DNA of 64,000 nt. It comes from Bacteroidota bacterium. GTDB lineage: Bacteria > Bacteroidota > Bacteroidia > Chitinophagales > Chitinophagaceae. The position numbers and the translations under genes were made by a program. Positions 9,354 through 18,329 of the stretch are shown here, piece by piece. Numbering within the stretch: the first letter of the stretch is position 1; every line of letters begins with the position of its first letter. The stretch is taken from NCBI GenBank assembly GCA_016706595.1, contig JADJJH010000010.1, positions 36,924 through 100,923 on the forward strand, read 5' to 3'. The notes under the pieces were generated by a model. That model was not told the origin of the DNA. It was given only the letters and a program-made list of their open reading frames with translations, and did not search any database.

Positions 9354-10760
9354 ATGTCGGCAATTATTGAACCCGATCAGCATAATTTTCGTGATTCGCT
9401 GAGTATGTTGGAAGCCGACGGAAGTCGCAAATGGATTTTTGCTAAGAAACCTAAAGGGCCATTATATAATAAGCGAATTATCGCCAGTGTCATTTATCTG
9501 ATTATATTTTTTGGTTTGCCTTGGCTTCAATATCATAATGAGCCTTTATTTATGCTCAATGTGGTTACCCGTAAGTTTATCATCTTTGGTTTGCACTTTG
9601 GCGTGCAAGATTTAATAGTGTTTGGCTTGGCTATGCTCAGCTTTGTAGTTTTTGTAGTACTCTTTACCGTTGTTTTTGGTCGTTTGTTTTGTGGATGGGC
9701 TTGTCCACAAACCATTTTTATGGAGATGGTTTTTCGTCGTATCGAATACTGGATCGAAGGCGATGCGCAGCAACAGCGTAACTTATCTAAAAGCAAATGG
9801 AATAGCAACAAAATTTTTAAGCGTAGTCTGAAGTATCTCATCTTTTTTTTGGTTTCATTCGCCATCGCCAATACTTTTTTAGCCTATATCATTGGTTTGC
9901 CCGAACTTAAAAAAATAATTACCGAACCCATATCCGAACATTTATTGGGTTTAGTTATTTTAATTGTGTTCACGGGGGTTTTCTTTAGCGTGTATGCTTT
10001 CTTGCGTGAACAAATTTGTATTGTGGCTTGCCCTTATGGCCGTTTACAAGGTGTTATGCTCGATAAAAAAACAATTGTTGTCGCGTATGATTATAAACGT
10101 GGTGAGCCGCGTGGCAAACTCCAAAAATCAAGCGACGGAAATGCTCATGGCGATTGTATTGACTGTTACGCTTGTGTAGCCGTTTGTCCAACAGGTATCG
10201 ATATTCGAAACGGAACCCAACTCGAATGTATCAATTGCACAGCGTGTATCGATGCATGTAACGATATCATGCACAAGGTACATAAACCATTGGGCTTAAT
10301 ACGGTATGCGTCTGAAGACAATATTGTTACCAAACGAAAAACAAGAATTACACCTCGTATCGTAGCCTATTCAGCGGTACTGCTTATTTTATTAGGGGTA
10401 CTATCATTTACATTTTTAAGTCATTCAGTCATCGATGCGTCTATCCTTCGCACGCCCGGACAATTTTATCAAGAGCACGACGATAACACCATTAGCAATT
10501 TATACAATTTTAAAGTAGCCAATAAACGTGGTACACCCATGCATATTCATTTCGTATTGAATCATCATGAAGGCAAAATTCAAGTGATAGGTAAAAAAGA
10601 AATTATCGTTCCGCCTGGTGATGAGCAACAAGGGCAACTTTTTATTTTTATGCCAAATGGCACCATCCATAAAAAAAATGAAAAAGTGAAAGTTGATATT
10701 TATGATAGCACTGAATTAGTACAAACTATTTCAACTACTTTTATGGCACCTTTGCAATAA
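9354..10760 (+). CDS. ccoG: CcoG, cbb3 oxidase accessory protein with 4Fe-4S clusters
   Basis: The 468-residue protein has about five membrane helices, the NapH-like CGWACPQ motif, CIVACPYGR, and a ferredoxin-type pair CIDCYACVAVCPTGID / CINCTACIDACN. A periplasmic immunoglobulin-like domain follows the last helix, as in CcoG/RdxA. CcoG is thought to reduce copper during oxidase assembly. It starts five bases after ccoP and belongs to the same operon. Confidence 0.94.
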   Translation: MSAIIEPDQHNFRDSLSMLEADGSRKWIFAKKPKGPLYNKRIIASVIYLIIFFGLPWLQYHNEPLFMLNVVTRKFIIFGLHFGVQDLIVFGLAMLSFVVFVVLFTVVFGRLFCGWACPQTIFMEMVFRRIEYWIEGDAQQQRNLSKSKWNSNKIFKRSLKYLIFFLVSFAIANTFLAYIIGLPELKKIITEPISEHLLGLVILIVFTGVFFSVYAFLREQICIVACPYGRLQGVMLDKKTIVVAYDYKRGEPRGKLQKSSDGNAHGDCIDCYACVAVCPTGIDIRNGTQLECINCTACIDACNDIMHKVHKPLGLIRYASEDNIVTKRKTRITPRIVAYSAVLLILLGVLSFTFLSHSVIDASILRTPGQFYQEHDDNTISNLYNFKVANKRGTPMHIHFVLNHHEGKIQVIGKKEIIVPPGDEQQGQLFIFMPNGTIHKKNEKVKVDIYDSTELVQTISTTFMAPLQ

Positions 10761-10852
10761 TTTTGTTGAGCAAACAAGCTTTTTATATTAACCCTCACCT
10801 AGCCGCTAATAATTAACAAGTCATACATTCACTTTCTATAAACTATAAATAC

Positions 10853-11284
10853 ATGAACTGGTTTCATAAATTAATGTTGGTTCTTATACTTTTCATTGCG
10901 ATGCTAAGCTTTATGGTTTGGCGAAGTTCAAAAGCAAAACTCGATTTGGTTACTGATAATTATTACGAAGAAGAGCTAAAGTATCAAGATCGAATTGAAC
11001 ATACTGCAAATAACGATGATCTACAAGAGCAGGTGAATATTGAGAAGCTAGAAGACAATTTAATAATCTCTTTTCCTGACAATATCTCTATTCAAGAGGT
11101 AAGTGGAAAAGTGAATTTGTATTTTGCGGCTAACAAAGCGAATGATAAGTCATTTGATTTATTACTCGATCAAAACCATAAACAACGCATTGATATAGAT
11201 AATAGAAGCGGTAATTATACAATACAAATTTCTTGGCAATATCAAAACAAAACGTACTTTACCGAGAAGAAAATATTTTTATAG
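10853..11284 (+). CDS. ccoH: CcoH/FixH family protein
   Basis: This 143-residue protein has one N-terminal membrane anchor (about residues 7-23), then a short conserved segment rich in acidic residues and tyrosine (DNYYEEELKYQDRI) typical of FixH, and a periplasmic beta-rich domain. CcoH assists assembly and stability of cbb3 oxidase. It lies 92 bases after ccoG; its stop (TAG, 11282-11284) is directly followed by the ATG of the next gene, indicating coupling. Confidence 0.88.
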   Translation: MNWFHKLMLVLILFIAMLSFMVWRSSKAKLDLVTDNYYEEELKYQDRIEHTANNDDLQEQVNIEKLEDNLIISFPDNISIQEVSGKVNLYFAANKANDKSFDLLLDQNHKQRIDIDNRSGNYTIQISWQYQNKTYFTEKKIFL

Positions 11285-11980
11285 ATGTTAAGTCTATTCA
11301 TTACCGCGTGGTTGATGGGTTTTATTGGTAGCGCACATTGCATAGGTATGTGTGGTCCATTGGCTTTAGCTATTCCAATGCAATCGGGTTCAATTTTGGA
11401 GCGGCTGTTCAATTCGTTATTATATAATGTAGGACGAATTGTTACCTATACTTTGTATGGTTCATTATTAGGCCTAGCTCATTCTGTAATAATTCCATAC
11501 AACTTACAAGCAAAACTAGCCATCGCAATTGGCATCATACTAATGTGTATAGGGTTGTTCATTTTATTTTCAAATCAAAGTATTAACATGCTAAGTGGGC
11601 AGGCAAGATTTTATCAGGTCATCACAAAAAAAATTGGTTTGTTGTTCCGTAATCCAAGTCAGTATAAAGTATTTCTGATTGGTATTTTGAATGGTTTACT
11701 TCCTTGTGGTTTAGTGTATCTCGCTTTGGCAACAGCCTTTGCATCCGGCAGTGTTGCACATAGTATGATATACATGGCAGCCTTTGGTTTGGGAACTTTG
11801 CCCGCCATGTGGAGTATTGTGTTTTTTGCCAATTCAATCACCCCTTCATTACGTATGCGTCTACGAAAGCTTTATCCTTTTGTGTACTTAGCCACCGGCA
11901 TATTTTTGATTTGGCGCGGATCGCAAAATTATAATCCCTTGCGGCATATGCAACATGGGGATATGATATTTTGTTTTTGA
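11285..11980 (+). CDS. TauE/SafE-like (DsbD_2-type) membrane protein of the cco locus
   Basis: The 231-residue product has about six membrane helices. The first carries GSAHCIGMCGPLALA, and a second glycine/cysteine motif GLLPCGLVYLALATA starts the second half; these are hallmarks of the sulfite exporter TauE/SafE family found at the end of cco clusters. In related loci it is often listed as a copper or maturation-related membrane protein, with function not settled. It abuts ccoH without a gap. Repeat A begins eight bases after its stop. Confidence 0.85.
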   Translation: MLSLFITAWLMGFIGSAHCIGMCGPLALAIPMQSGSILERLFNSLLYNVGRIVTYTLYGSLLGLAHSVIIPYNLQAKLAIAIGIILMCIGLFILFSNQSINMLSGQARFYQVITKKIGLLFRNPSQYKVFLIGILNGLLPCGLVYLALATAFASGSVAHSMIYMAAFGLGTLPAMWSIVFFANSITPSLRMRLRKLYPFVYLATGIFLIWRGSQNYNPLRHMQHGDMIFCF

Positions 11981-11988
11981 AGATTAAA

Positions 11989-12122
11989 GGGCATCTCTAA
12001 AAACCCCTGATGCTTCGTTATTCAATTTTTGCAAACCCTTTATTTACGATAGTAAACGCTTCCGATAGCTATCGGAATTGCAAAATCTGAAAGCCTCGCC
12101 TGAGGGCTTTTTAGAGGTGCCC
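11989..12122 (+). repeat. Dispersed repeat A, copy 1
   Basis: This 134-base element has near-perfect terminal inverted repeats (GGGCATCTCTAAAAA left; complement of TTTTTAGAGGTGCCC right) and an internal palindrome TTCCGATAGCTATCGGAA. Copy 2 lies at 49534-49694 in reverse orientation. Shared internal words include CTTTATTTACGA, AGTAAACGCTTCC and GGAATTGCAAAATC. No transposase is inside, so it resembles a MITE or a structured REP-like element. It also fills the space between the convergent cco and TPR genes and could act as a terminator. Confidence 0.8.
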
Positions 12123-12158
12123 AGAAGTTATGGTGTCATACTTTATAAACAATACCTA

Positions 12159-13178
12159 TTAAAAACTTGTTTTGGTATAGCGTAAACTTTTTAAAGAAGG
12201 GTCAATCTCGAACGCTCGATTAAAATATTGTTCTGCTTTTTGGTTATGACCGGCTTTATAATAGGTCATGCCTAATGTGTAAATTACTTCGGCATCATTC
12301 GGATTAATTTCCAATATTTCATCAAGCACTTCTCTACACTTTTTAATATCTCCTTTTCCGGTATAGGCATCGGCAATTGATAAATTGAGTTCACGATCAT
12401 AGGGTGCGAACTCTTTAGCTTTATATAAATAAAATAATGCTTGATTGAAATCTTTTGATGCCATGCAAGCATTTGCCCAATTGCTATAAAAAGTGGTTGT
12501 TTTGTAATAGCCTTTATCTTCTGCCAATTGATATAATTCGAGTGCTCGCTTAAATTCATTGGCATTGTAATGTGCATTGGCTGTAGTATACAGTTTAGTT
12601 GCATTGTCCGGATCCAGTTCTAACGCACGATTATAATTTATTAAAGCTTTGTTGTAATCTGCAATTTCGGTATAGCAATTGGCGAGTTTAAACGGAATAT
12701 CTTTGTCATCAGGTAATTTATTTTCGGCCTGCTCATATAATTTAATCGCACGTGGATAGTGTTTGCTATCATAAAAACATCTGGCTAAAATTACCAAGGT
12801 TTCTCCATCTTTTGGTTTTAAGCTTAAGGCTCTTTCAGCATAATCGATACTCTTCTTTTTTTGCGGACTCATACTATACATCTCTGCCAAGCGACCTAGA
12901 TATTTTATATCATCCGGAGAGTCGTTTAGTAAATTTTCGTACAAGGGTGTTGCTTCGTAATATGAGCGTTTATTATACAATGCATCGGCAAGTGTGATTT
13001 GATAAGTTTGGTTTTTAGGTTCACTAGTTGTGGCTAATTTTAATAATCTAACCGCTTCAGTATAATTTTCTTTTTCAATGGAAAGTAAAGCTTTTTCATA
13101 CTGTTCTGCACCGGTTTGGGCAAAAGTAATTTGTGATAAAAATAGCGAAGCTAAGAGTGTGATACGTACTTTGTTCAT
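12159..13178 (-). CDS. Exported tetratricopeptide-repeat protein
   Basis: The 339-residue protein begins with a signal peptide (MNKVRITLLASLFLSQITFA) and consists of about eight to nine TPR units with recurring patterns such as ALSLKPKDGETLVILARCFY and ALELDPDNATKLYTTANAHY. TPR arrays mediate protein-protein contacts. The ATG at 13178 was chosen over an upstream ATG at 13214 because it places the signal peptide at the N-terminus. Its partners cannot be named; the neighbours are not functionally linked. Confidence 0.88.
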   Translation of the reverse strand: MNKVRITLLASLFLSQITFAQTGAEQYEKALLSIEKENYTEAVRLLKLATTSEPKNQTYQITLADALYNKRSYYEATPLYENLLNDSPDDIKYLGRLAEMYSMSPQKKKSIDYAERALSLKPKDGETLVILARCFYDSKHYPRAIKLYEQAENKLPDDKDIPFKLANCYTEIADYNKALINYNRALELDPDNATKLYTTANAHYNANEFKRALELYQLAEDKGYYKTTTFYSNWANACMASKDFNQALFYLYKAKEFAPYDRELNLSIADAYTGKGDIKKCREVLDEILEINPNDAEVIYTLGMTYYKAGHNQKAEQYFNRAFEIDPSLKSLRYTKTSF

Positions 13179-13486
13179 ATCGTAATAGTGTTTTAGTGGA
13201 AGTGAAATAAACAACCGAAAATGAAATTACTAGCAAAGTAAGCGTAATCATGTTAATAAATGATAGAATCGGAATTTAGCACGATTAATCATTAGGGTAG
13301 CCCTAAATTCGTAGCGTTTGCGTTAGGGATAGAAACGGAAACCCTTTTGCTTGCCTCAAGTAAAAGGTTGTAGTGTATAGCCCGACCCCGAAGCAGCCCC
13401 GAAGTGAATAAATTGCTATGGAGATTGTGCTAGTATATGGGGCGCTTTTGGGGCACGCCCAAAAACGATTAAACATTGATAAGATA
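13179..13486. other. 308-base gap holding repeat B copy 1
   Basis: The space between the TPR gene start and the lepB stop has no convincing gene. Its right half is repeat B copy 1. The left half includes a small inverted repeat TAGGG...CCCTA near 13294-13305. Confidence 0.6.
13319..13464 (+). repeat. Dispersed repeat B, copy 1
   Basis: About 146 bases starting GCGTTAGGGATAG and ending GGGGCACGCCCAAAA, with the shared central word GCCCGACCCCGAAG. A hairpin (CCTTTTGC...GTAAAAGG) is in the left half. Homologous copies lie at 18179-18323 (same orientation) and 59144-59274 (reverse). All three sit at gene 3' ends or between genes; none encodes a protein. Confidence 0.75.
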
Positions 13487-14698
13487 CTAATCTTCCAAAG
13501 CTTTCACACTTCTAAATAATCTTTTCCAGCGTATACCTTCTTTACCATAACTCATCCAAATAAACCAGGCTTTACCTACCACATGATCTTCAGGTACAAA
13601 GCCCCAATAACGTGAATCGAGAGAGTTGTGTCGATTATCACCCATCATCCAATAATAGTCCATAGCAAACGTATATTGCGTTGCCACTTTCCCATCAATG
13701 GTAAAAGTTCCATTTGCATTTTTTACTAAACTATGTTTTTCATACATCGAAATTAGACGCTCGTATAAGGCAATATTTTGTGGTGTTAGACTTACCGTCA
13801 CACCTTTTTTCGGAATGGTAAGTGGACCATAATTATCTACATTCCATTTAAAATTGGCAGTGTCACGCGGAAAGCAAACACTTTGAGTAGAAGTTACACC
13901 TGCAGGCGTTATATAGGCGCCGATACTATCCACATTGGGTAAAGATTTCAGTTTCATCATATTTTCTTCGCTTCCGTTAAAAATATAATACATGTTACTA
14001 TTGTCGATATTTTCAACCATTTCAATATTAAAGTCTTCTATCGTTTCGTCGTTAAATCCGAGATTATTTTTAGTGCGTACCAAATAACTTCTTTGTAAAT
14101 GTTTAAATGGCGTTGCGGGTTTTTGATTTACATACAATATACCTTGCTTCAATTCTAAAATATCGCCGGGTACACCCACACAACGTTTTATATAATTGTC
14201 AGTTTTGTCGATAGGTCGCGATTGAACTGTATAGTTTCGTTTTAAAGCGTCTTCACCATGCATATACTTTAGCGAATAATAATCTTGATCAGGCATTTCG
14301 GCTAAAATGGTATCTCCTTCGGGGAAGTTAAAAACTACATCATCATATCTTTCGATACTTGAAAATCCCCATAATCTTTTATAAGGTGCTTTGATGGCTT
14401 CGCTATAAGATTTTGTTCCAAAGAAAGGAATGGCATTATGAATAAACGGAATGGCTAATGGGGTCATCGGTAATCTAGCACCATAATGCATTTTGCTTAC
14501 AAACAAATAGTCGTTTACCAATAACGATTTTTCCATTGAAGGTGTTGGAATCGTATAGGCTTCAATAAAAAAAGTACGAATAATGGTCGCTGCAATAATC
14601 GCAAATACTGCGGCATCAAGCCACTCGCGGGCAACTGATTTTTTTTTCTTAGGGGTAGATGGGTCTTGTTCTTTTTTACCAAAAAAAGGTATTTGCAT
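13487..14698 (-). CDS. lepB: Signal peptidase I
   Basis: The 403-residue protein has an N-terminal membrane anchor (about residues 28-45) and the S26 family motifs: nucleophile Ser54 in IPTPSMEKSLL, general base Lys171 in NYIKRCVGVPGD, and the C-terminal box MMGDNRHNSLDSRYWG. It cleaves signal peptides of exported proteins on the outer face of the cytoplasmic membrane. A long insertion between the Lys and GDN boxes makes it larger than the E. coli enzyme, which is common in Bacteroidota. Confidence 0.95.
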   Translation of the reverse strand: MQIPFFGKKEQDPSTPKKKKSVAREWLDAAVFAIIAATIIRTFFIEAYTIPTPSMEKSLLVNDYLFVSKMHYGARLPMTPLAIPFIHNAIPFFGTKSYSEAIKAPYKRLWGFSSIERYDDVVFNFPEGDTILAEMPDQDYYSLKYMHGEDALKRNYTVQSRPIDKTDNYIKRCVGVPGDILELKQGILYVNQKPATPFKHLQRSYLVRTKNNLGFNDETIEDFNIEMVENIDNSNMYYIFNGSEENMMKLKSLPNVDSIGAYITPAGVTSTQSVCFPRDTANFKWNVDNYGPLTIPKKGVTVSLTPQNIALYERLISMYEKHSLVKNANGTFTIDGKVATQYTFAMDYYWMMGDNRHNSLDSRYWGFVPEDHVVGKAWFIWMSYGKEGIRWKRLFRSVKALED

Positions 14699-14814
14699 GC
14701 GTTGAGTTTTTATTTAAAGGCGTAAAAGTAAGGGTTTGAAATTATAAATTCGTGTGAAAATACAAAGAGTGAAAATTCGAAAATATAAAATCGAAATTCG
14801 AAGGCTGATTCCAT

Positions 14815-16848
14815 TTAAGGGTCTATATCAAGTATGATTTGCACCGTACTCATATTTTTTTGTGTTGAAAGCCTATTGATTTTTTCTCGTAAGTGTTGTT
14901 TCATCTCAACCATTATTTTATGATCCTTATTTACTTTCAATAAAATTTCTTGTAAGTATTGATTGCGAACTCGTGCAACCGGAGGCTCGGCAGGTCCATA
15001 CATCATGCATCCCTGAAGATCTTTAATTTCTTCGGCCAATTTTTGAGCGGCAAAATAAACTGTGTCTTGAACCTTATGCCGTAAAGTAATTTTTATCAGT
15101 CGAGTATAAGGTGGATAAAAGAATTCCTTACGACTCAACATTTCTTCTTTATAAAACGATACATAATCGTGTGAAATGATATGCCTTATTACAGGATGTG
15201 TGATATTATAAAGTTGGACAATCACATTGCCAATATCATTTTTTCTGCCGGCTCTTCCTGCTACTTGCTCAAGTAATTGAAAGCCCCTTTCATTCACCCT
15301 AAAATCGGGATACGATAATAAACTATCGGCACTTAATACACCCACTAAATTTACATGTTCAAAATCAAGTCCTTTTACTACCATTTGTGTACCCACTAAA
15401 ATATCAATCTCTCTTTTTTCGAACAAACGAATAATTTCAGCATACTTATTTTTAATACGCATGGCATCCCAATCAAACCTTTGTACCCTTGCATGCGGAA
15501 ATATTTTTTTTATATCATCTTCAATTTTTTCGGTACCAAAACTTTTGGCTACAATCCGTGTGCCACCGCAGGCCGGACAGATTTTTATATAGGATGTTTT
15601 GCTTCCGCAATAATGACAATGCAGTTTGTCGCTGAGTTTGTGATAGGTTAACGATACATCGCAATACTTACAATGAGGTACCCAGCCACAGGTACTGCAC
15701 ATTGAAAAAGGCGAATAACCCCGGCGATTTTGAAATAAGATCACTTGCTTATTCGCCATTAATGAGCTTTGTATGGCAGTAATTAGTTTTGATGAAAAAA
15801 TACCTTGTTGCTTTTTTTCAGCAATTTCTTGTCGCGTATCAACAATTTGTACCGCCGGCAAATTCGCTTCTCCATATCGTGTACTGAGTTCAACTAAATG
15901 AAATTTATTCATTTCAGTATTATAAAAACTTTCAAGTGATGGGGTGGCACTGCCTAATACAATATTGGCTTTGCATTGATGAGCTAAATAGAGGGCGCAA
16001 TCACGGGCCTGATATCGAGGCGATGGGTCTTGTTGTTTATAGGATGTATCATGCTCTTCATCAACAATTACCAAACCCAAATTTGAAAATGGAAGAAAGA
16101 GGGCAGATCGCGCACCAATGATAATATCATATTGATGATGTTGAGTTTTATGCCAAATTTCAACGCGTTCGTTATTACTATAACGCGAATGGTAAATACC
16201 TATTCGTTGCGTAAAGGTTGATCGAAGTTTACGCACAATTTGTGGTGTAAGCGCAATCTCAGGCAATAAATAAAGTGCTTGTTTGCCTTGGGCAATACAT
16301 TGCTCAATAAGCTTAAAATAAATATGGGTTTTGCCGCTACCGGTAATGCCTTTGAGTAATACAGGTTTATTTGCCTTAAACCCTAATTGAATTTCGTGCA
16401 GTGCTTTTTGTTGTATTTCGTTAAGCTCATTGGGTATAATATCAAGCGGAGTTTCAAATGGCAATCGGTCAATTTCTAACTTGCGTATGTCAAAAATACC
16501 TTTATCAACTAAGCTGCTGAGTTGCGCTGCGGATGCATTACTTTGCTTTAATAAATCAGTAGCCTGCACCATTTCTTGTGTTTGCTTTAGATGCAGAAAA
16601 ACTAATAACACATTTAATTGCTTAGGGGCTTTTTCGAGCTCAGTAAAAAGAAGCTTTAGTTTCTCCTCGTTATGAAATGCTGCACTTAAAAAAACAAAAC
16701 GTTCTTTTTTGGGTTGATAGTTTTCGTGTAAATTTTCATACACACTGATAAGTCCTTTTTCTAGTAATGATTGTATGACTTTCCATGCCGAATTGCCCGG
16801 TAAAATTTTCTGAATTTCTTCAAGCGTTAAATCTTTTACATCAGACAT
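14815..16848 (-). CDS. priA: Primosomal helicase PriA lacking the N-terminal 3'-DNA-binding domain
   Basis: The 677-residue protein starts directly in the winged-helix region (DLTLEEIQKIL...), followed by helicase motifs GITGSGKT (about 167-174), DEEHDTSYKQ, and the zinc-binding region with paired cysteines (CSTCGWVPHCKYC, CHYCG, CPACG). The helicase C-lobe (VGTQMVVKGLDFEHVNLV, QVAGRAGR) is intact. PriA normally has about 150 more residues at the front that bind the leading-strand 3' end at stalled forks. Only 113 bases separate this start from the next gene, so there is no room for that domain. It restarts replication forks in known species; whether this form does is unknown. Confidence 0.88.
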   Translation of the reverse strand: MSDVKDLTLEEIQKILPGNSAWKVIQSLLEKGLISVYENLHENYQPKKERFVFLSAAFHNEEKLKLLFTELEKAPKQLNVLLVFLHLKQTQEMVQATDLLKQSNASAAQLSSLVDKGIFDIRKLEIDRLPFETPLDIIPNELNEIQQKALHEIQLGFKANKPVLLKGITGSGKTHIYFKLIEQCIAQGKQALYLLPEIALTPQIVRKLRSTFTQRIGIYHSRYSNNERVEIWHKTQHHQYDIIIGARSALFLPFSNLGLVIVDEEHDTSYKQQDPSPRYQARDCALYLAHQCKANIVLGSATPSLESFYNTEMNKFHLVELSTRYGEANLPAVQIVDTRQEIAEKKQQGIFSSKLITAIQSSLMANKQVILFQNRRGYSPFSMCSTCGWVPHCKYCDVSLTYHKLSDKLHCHYCGSKTSYIKICPACGGTRIVAKSFGTEKIEDDIKKIFPHARVQRFDWDAMRIKNKYAEIIRLFEKREIDILVGTQMVVKGLDFEHVNLVGVLSADSLLSYPDFRVNERGFQLLEQVAGRAGRKNDIGNVIVQLYNITHPVIRHIISHDYVSFYKEEMLSRKEFFYPPYTRLIKITLRHKVQDTVYFAAQKLAEEIKDLQGCMMYGPAEPPVARVRNQYLQEILLKVNKDHKIMVEMKQHLREKINRLSTQKNMSTVQIILDIDP

Positions 16849-16859
16849 AGTTCAATTTT

Positions 16860-16965
16860 CAATTTCAATCTTCAATCCGATAGCTATCGGATCAATCTTC
16901 AATTGCTTCTTATAATTTAAATCCGTCCCTCCTTCATTGAAGATTGAAGACTGATGATTGATTAA
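16860..16965. repeat. TTCAATC/ATTGAAG heptads around a CCGATAGCTATCGG palindrome
   Basis: Short repeated words TTCAATC and, in opposite sense, ATTGAAG flank the palindrome ATCCGATAGCTATCGGAT (16875-16892). The tract occupies the whole gap upstream of the truncated priA and downstream of mqnE, exactly where the missing priA 5' part would have been. Confidence 0.6.
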
Positions 16966-18092
16966 TTTTCCACTTCATTATACAATGTATCTCGCTCAAC
17001 CGGTATACGACCGACACTTGAAATTAATTCACGAAGTTGTTCGGTAGTTAGCGAAGGATTTTGTTCTTCGCTTCCGGCCATACTATATATTTTGGTGCTA
17101 TCGTCAATCGTGCCATCTAAATCATCCACACCAAAACTCATCATCAACTGCGCTGAGCTTCTTCCCAACATAGGCCAATAAGCTTTGAGATGCGAAAAGT
17201 TATCCATAAAAATTCGTGCAACGGCATACAACTTCATGTCTTCGATAATACTGCTTTCAGCAATATGACTCATATCATTATCCTTGTTTCTAAACTTCAA
17301 CGGTATAAAGCAATTAAATCCTTGGGTTTCATCTTGCAGCATACGTAATCGGTACATATGATCTACTCTATCGGCATACGATTCAATATGTCCGTACAAC
17401 ATGGTTGCATTGGTATGCATGCCTAATTGATGTGCAGTTTTATGAATATCAAGCCAACCATCTCCATCAATTTTATCATCGCATATTTGTTTGCGAATAT
17501 TGGGTGCAAAAATTTCGGCGCCACCACCGGGTAAGCTTTGTAGTCCGGCATCTTTTAATTTTTGCAAACCTTCTTGTCGTGTAAGTTTTGCTTTACGAAA
17601 CATATAATCTAATTCAACTGCTGTAAATCCTTTACGATGTAAATCGGGTCTATGAGTTTTTATTTGTTGTAGTAAATCGCAAAAGAAATCGAGGTCGAGT
17701 TTTGGATGCACACCACCAACGATATGCACTTCGGTTACGGGAATACCATCGTATTTTTTAACGATATCCATCATTTGGTCTATACTGAGTTCCCAGCCAT
17801 CTTCGCGATGTTTATATAATTTTGAGTAGGAGCAAAAGGCGCAACTAAACACACAAACATTAGTAGGTTCTATATGAAAGTTTCGATTGAAGTAGGTTTT
17901 TTGACCGTGTTTTTTTTCACGAATATGATTGGCCAACATGCCTAAAAATCCTATTTCCCCCTCTTCAAATAATACCAAGGCATCGTCTGTTGAGATACGT
18001 TCAGAAGCCATTACTTTATTGGCAATGGCTTGTAAGTTTTTTGAAAGTTGAGTTTGTTGTGTAAGTATTGATAATTCGTTATTCACTTGCAT
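16962..18092 (-). CDS. mqnE: Aminofutalosine synthase MqnE
   Basis: The 376-residue radical SAM enzyme has the cluster-binding CVFSCAFC (Cys80, Cys84, Cys87) and the MqnE-type segments VHIVGGVHP, SLPGGGAEIF and GVDDLDGTIDDSTKIYSMAG. MqnE joins 3-enolpyruvyl-benzoate derivatives to SAM in the futalosine route to menaquinone, the quinone this low-oxygen respirer would use. The relative MqnC is less likely given the GVDDLDGTIDDSTKI segment. ATG 18092 is chosen; an upstream TTG (18107) overlaps the promoter. No other mqn gene is in the window. Confidence 0.9.
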   Translation of the reverse strand: MQVNNELSILTQQTQLSKNLQAIANKVMASERISTDDALVLFEEGEIGFLGMLANHIREKKHGQKTYFNRNFHIEPTNVCVFSCAFCSYSKLYKHREDGWELSIDQMMDIVKKYDGIPVTEVHIVGGVHPKLDLDFFCDLLQQIKTHRPDLHRKGFTAVELDYMFRKAKLTRQEGLQKLKDAGLQSLPGGGAEIFAPNIRKQICDDKIDGDGWLDIHKTAHQLGMHTNATMLYGHIESYADRVDHMYRLRMLQDETQGFNCFIPLKFRNKDNDMSHIAESSIIEDMKLYAVARIFMDNFSHLKAYWPMLGRSSAQLMMSFGVDDLDGTIDDSTKIYSMAGSEEQNPSLTTEQLRELISSVGRIPVERDTLYNEVEN

Positions 18093-18104
18093 GTAAATTT
18101 TCAG

Positions 18105-18112
18105 CAAATGTA
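18105..18112 (-). promoter_or_regulatory. -7 promoter element of mqnE
   Basis: On the minus strand this reads TACATTTG, an exact TAnnTTTG match placed 13 bases before ATG 18092. No clear -33 TTG is present. Confidence 0.55.
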
Positions 18113-18178
18113 ACTGAAAAGCGGTTCATGAATATTGAATCTATCAATAGGAGTTTTAAACAATCTTTAGAAGCACCC

Positions 18179-18323
18179 GCGTTAGGGATAGTAGCGAAAA
18201 GCTATCCTGATGCCTCATCGGGATACTTGCAGCGGATAGCCCGACCCCGAAGTAATACCGAATTCTAAAGTCAATTATTTTGAAACTACTTTTGCTTTCG
18301 GTATACTTCGGAGGAACGCCCAA
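18179..18323 (+). repeat. Dispersed repeat B, copy 2
   Basis: It begins GCGTTAGGGATAGTAGCG and contains GCGGATAGCCCGACCCCGAAG, shared with copy 1, and ends AACGCCCAA. The left-half hairpin arms differ from copy 1 (AGCTATCCTGATG...CATCGGGATA), so the stem is kept while its sequence varies. It lies between the mqnE promoter and the stop of the BatA-like gene. Confidence 0.7.
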
Positions 18324-18329
18324 GAATAA

